The notes beneath the pieces are model-generated. The model saw only the letters and a list, made by a program, of their open reading frames with translations. It did no database searches and had not been told where the DNA came from. Made by a program: the position numbers and the translations under genes. From Adenophora triphylla var. japonica (taxonomy: Eukaryota > Streptophyta > Magnoliopsida > Asterales > Campanulaceae), in assembly GCA_022495995.1 (NCBI GenBank), contig JAFEMH010002595.1, forward strand, positions 186,001-250,000: DNA of 64,000 nt. The letters are read 5' to 3'. Shown here in pieces: positions 62,633 through 64,000 of this stretch. Positions within the stretch are counted from its first letter, which is position 1, and every line of letters starts with the position of its first letter.

Positions 62633-64000
62633 TGTAAGTACCAAAATCTGGCTCACGCCTTTCAGTTAAGTTTCCCGACAATTCCCCGAACTTTCACAAA
62701 GTTCAGGGGTGATTCGGAAACTTTTCCATACTTTCCAAGGGAGGAAGGACCTGCTAGGAATTAAAATTCCAAGCAGGATCTCGCTGGAATGAAGCTTCAA
62801 GCTGCCACCTTGCATGAATCTAGAAGCAGGCTGACTCATCAGTGGATAACGCCGGACCACTTCTTTTGCAAGAGGTTAACGCCGAGCGGCTTCTTTAGGA
62901 AGCACACTGCAGCCTATAAATAGAGGCCTCCTCTACCCATTTTAACAAGTACAATTAAGCATTGTTACTCTGCCAAACTGAAAACTCGAATTTTCAGAAG
63001 CTGAAACCTCCCAAAAATTACCTCCCTCCTCCATAAAATCCTTCCAAAATCATTCCTACAAAAGGAAAATCCCCCAAGGGAGATAGAGAGAACCACCATT
63101 GGTAATCTCTCCTTCCTTTCCCCTAGAAATACTCTTATTATATTGCACTACTCGTTACTTGTCATTTATCTTGCCTTTATTTGTCATTTATATTGATTAT
63201 ATGATTTAAAGCTCCTATCTTTACCATGTAAACATCATATTCCCCCTTTCCCCTACACAAGTGATTCATGGGGAATCCTCTCCCAAAGATGAAGAAGAGT
63301 CCACATGTGGCTTGTTCTAGGGAAGATTCATCACATGATGATGTGAAATCCCTTCATTTTATTACATAAAAATGCAATCATTTACTCTCATTATGTCATC
63401 CCCCTCCCTTGACCTAGATTTCAAGGATTGTCCACCTTATAAGGTTTTAAAGGACATAGGAAAGCCATAAAGGTCATCCTTTTACATTATGTCTTTAGCT
63501 TTAGATAATGTTCCTTACGTTATTTACCATAAAAATGAAATCTTTACCTTTCAATGTCATTCCCCCATGTCCCTTTCGGTTGAATCACTCTCCGAGGATT
63601 ATCTAGTAGCCTTTTAAGACACGAAAGACATATGATGAGTATAAAGATCCAATCTTTATACCCCCTCCCCTAGTCCCCTTGGTTCTTGGAGCATCCCATG
63701 GTGTGGATCGGTGTAAAGACCCCATCTTTACATAGTTTCCGCCACTAAAATGTCATAGTCGTAGTCTCTTTAGAAGCGGATGAATCATAGTCCCGACATC
63801 TCCGATCATCACTTGAGACGAGCATAAATGTCCCTACAAAGCTCAATCGTCTCAAGATGTAGGATTGATAGGCAAAGACTCCTCCTTTTCTAAAGAGTCT
63901 CATTATTGGACTATAAAAAGGTGTCCCTCTCTCGATCACATATGACCAAGTCCCCAAAGAACGTTGGTTTAAGATACACCAAGGCTTTTACACCTATTAT
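62633..64000 (+). mobile_element. T6 3' LTR, cut by the window end
   Basis: 1368 bp visible, aligning with 44748-46113. Palindromes GCCGGACCAC (62851-62860) and GCCGAGCGGC (62881-62890), 30 bp apart, are more mutated than in the 5' LTR. TATAAATAG is at 62915-62923. Confidence 0.92.

Larger units (their letters stand above)
44748..64000 (+). mobile_element. Element T6: Tat/Ogre-type Ty3/gypsy element with both LTRs
   Basis: 5' LTR 44748-46545, PBS 46549-46566, leader (with nested solo LTRs), a short gag-pol fusion remnant (51471-52247), RT, RNase H and integrase (52438-55915), antisense genes A (56447-57927) and B (58457-61091), arrays, polypurine tract (62623-62632) and 3' LTR (62633 onwards). 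The two LTRs differ at about 12 sites in the first 170 bp and less further on. The right end is outside the window. Confidence 0.93.

Overview
The window is intergenic DNA of a flowering plant, most likely a eudicot with a repeat-rich genome; I cannot name the species. No host gene, tRNA or rRNA gene was recognised. Nearly every base belongs to LTR retrotransposons, mostly the Tat/Ogre branch of Ty3/gypsy. The evidence is pol order protease - reverse transcriptase (RT) - RNase H - integrase (IN), a primer-binding site beginning TGGCGACTCCG, a GAGGGGCTTC polypurine tract, and extra genes on the opposite strand between pol and the 3' LTR.

Layout. T1 (1-11794, +) is a left-truncated element with a protease and integrase remnant, two antisense genes, hairpin-rich tandem repeats and a decayed 3' LTR. 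T2 (12290-25275, +) lacks its 5' LTR and gag, but keeps pol, two antisense genes, repeats and a full 3' LTR. T3 (25276-29228) is the 3' part of a different Tat-like element with a spliced antisense gene and one LTR. A short Ty1/copia-type element (29395-44326; 5-bp target duplication ACCCA) follows. Its 5' LTR holds an 850-bp insert with 9-bp direct repeats. Its 3' LTR holds T5 (32157-43705, -), a Tat element with two LTRs and no pol. Next come about 0.4 kb of flank with a Stowaway-like MITE, then T6 (44748 to beyond 64000, +). T6 has both LTRs (the second is cut), PBS, pol and antisense genes. Its leader carries two nested solo LTRs, one inside the other, both with perfect target duplications.

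How the parts may work together. T1, T2 and T6 share one plan: LTR promoter, pol, then a two-gene antisense cassette coding for plant-mobile-domain (PMD)-like proteins. Gene A has one exon; gene B has four exons with conserved splice sites. The least expected signal is regulatory. In each of these elements the LTR promoter and the two antisense promoters carry the same pair of roughly 10-14-bp palindromes, set about 30 bp apart and usually just upstream of a TATA-like box. The palindrome sequence differs between elements (GGTCCGTACGGACC in T1, GCCGYACGGC in T2, GCCGGACGGC in T6, with TATGTCGCACGACATA in T5 LTRs and TGTGTCACGCGACACA in the solo LTRs) but agrees among promoters of one element. 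This looks like a self-recognition code read by a dimeric protein, possibly one of the antisense products. The cassette is also bracketed by short CTACG...CGTAGG foldable modules and by element-specific hairpin arrays.

All pol genes are broken. The one open gene of good length is T2 gene A (18933-20423, -).
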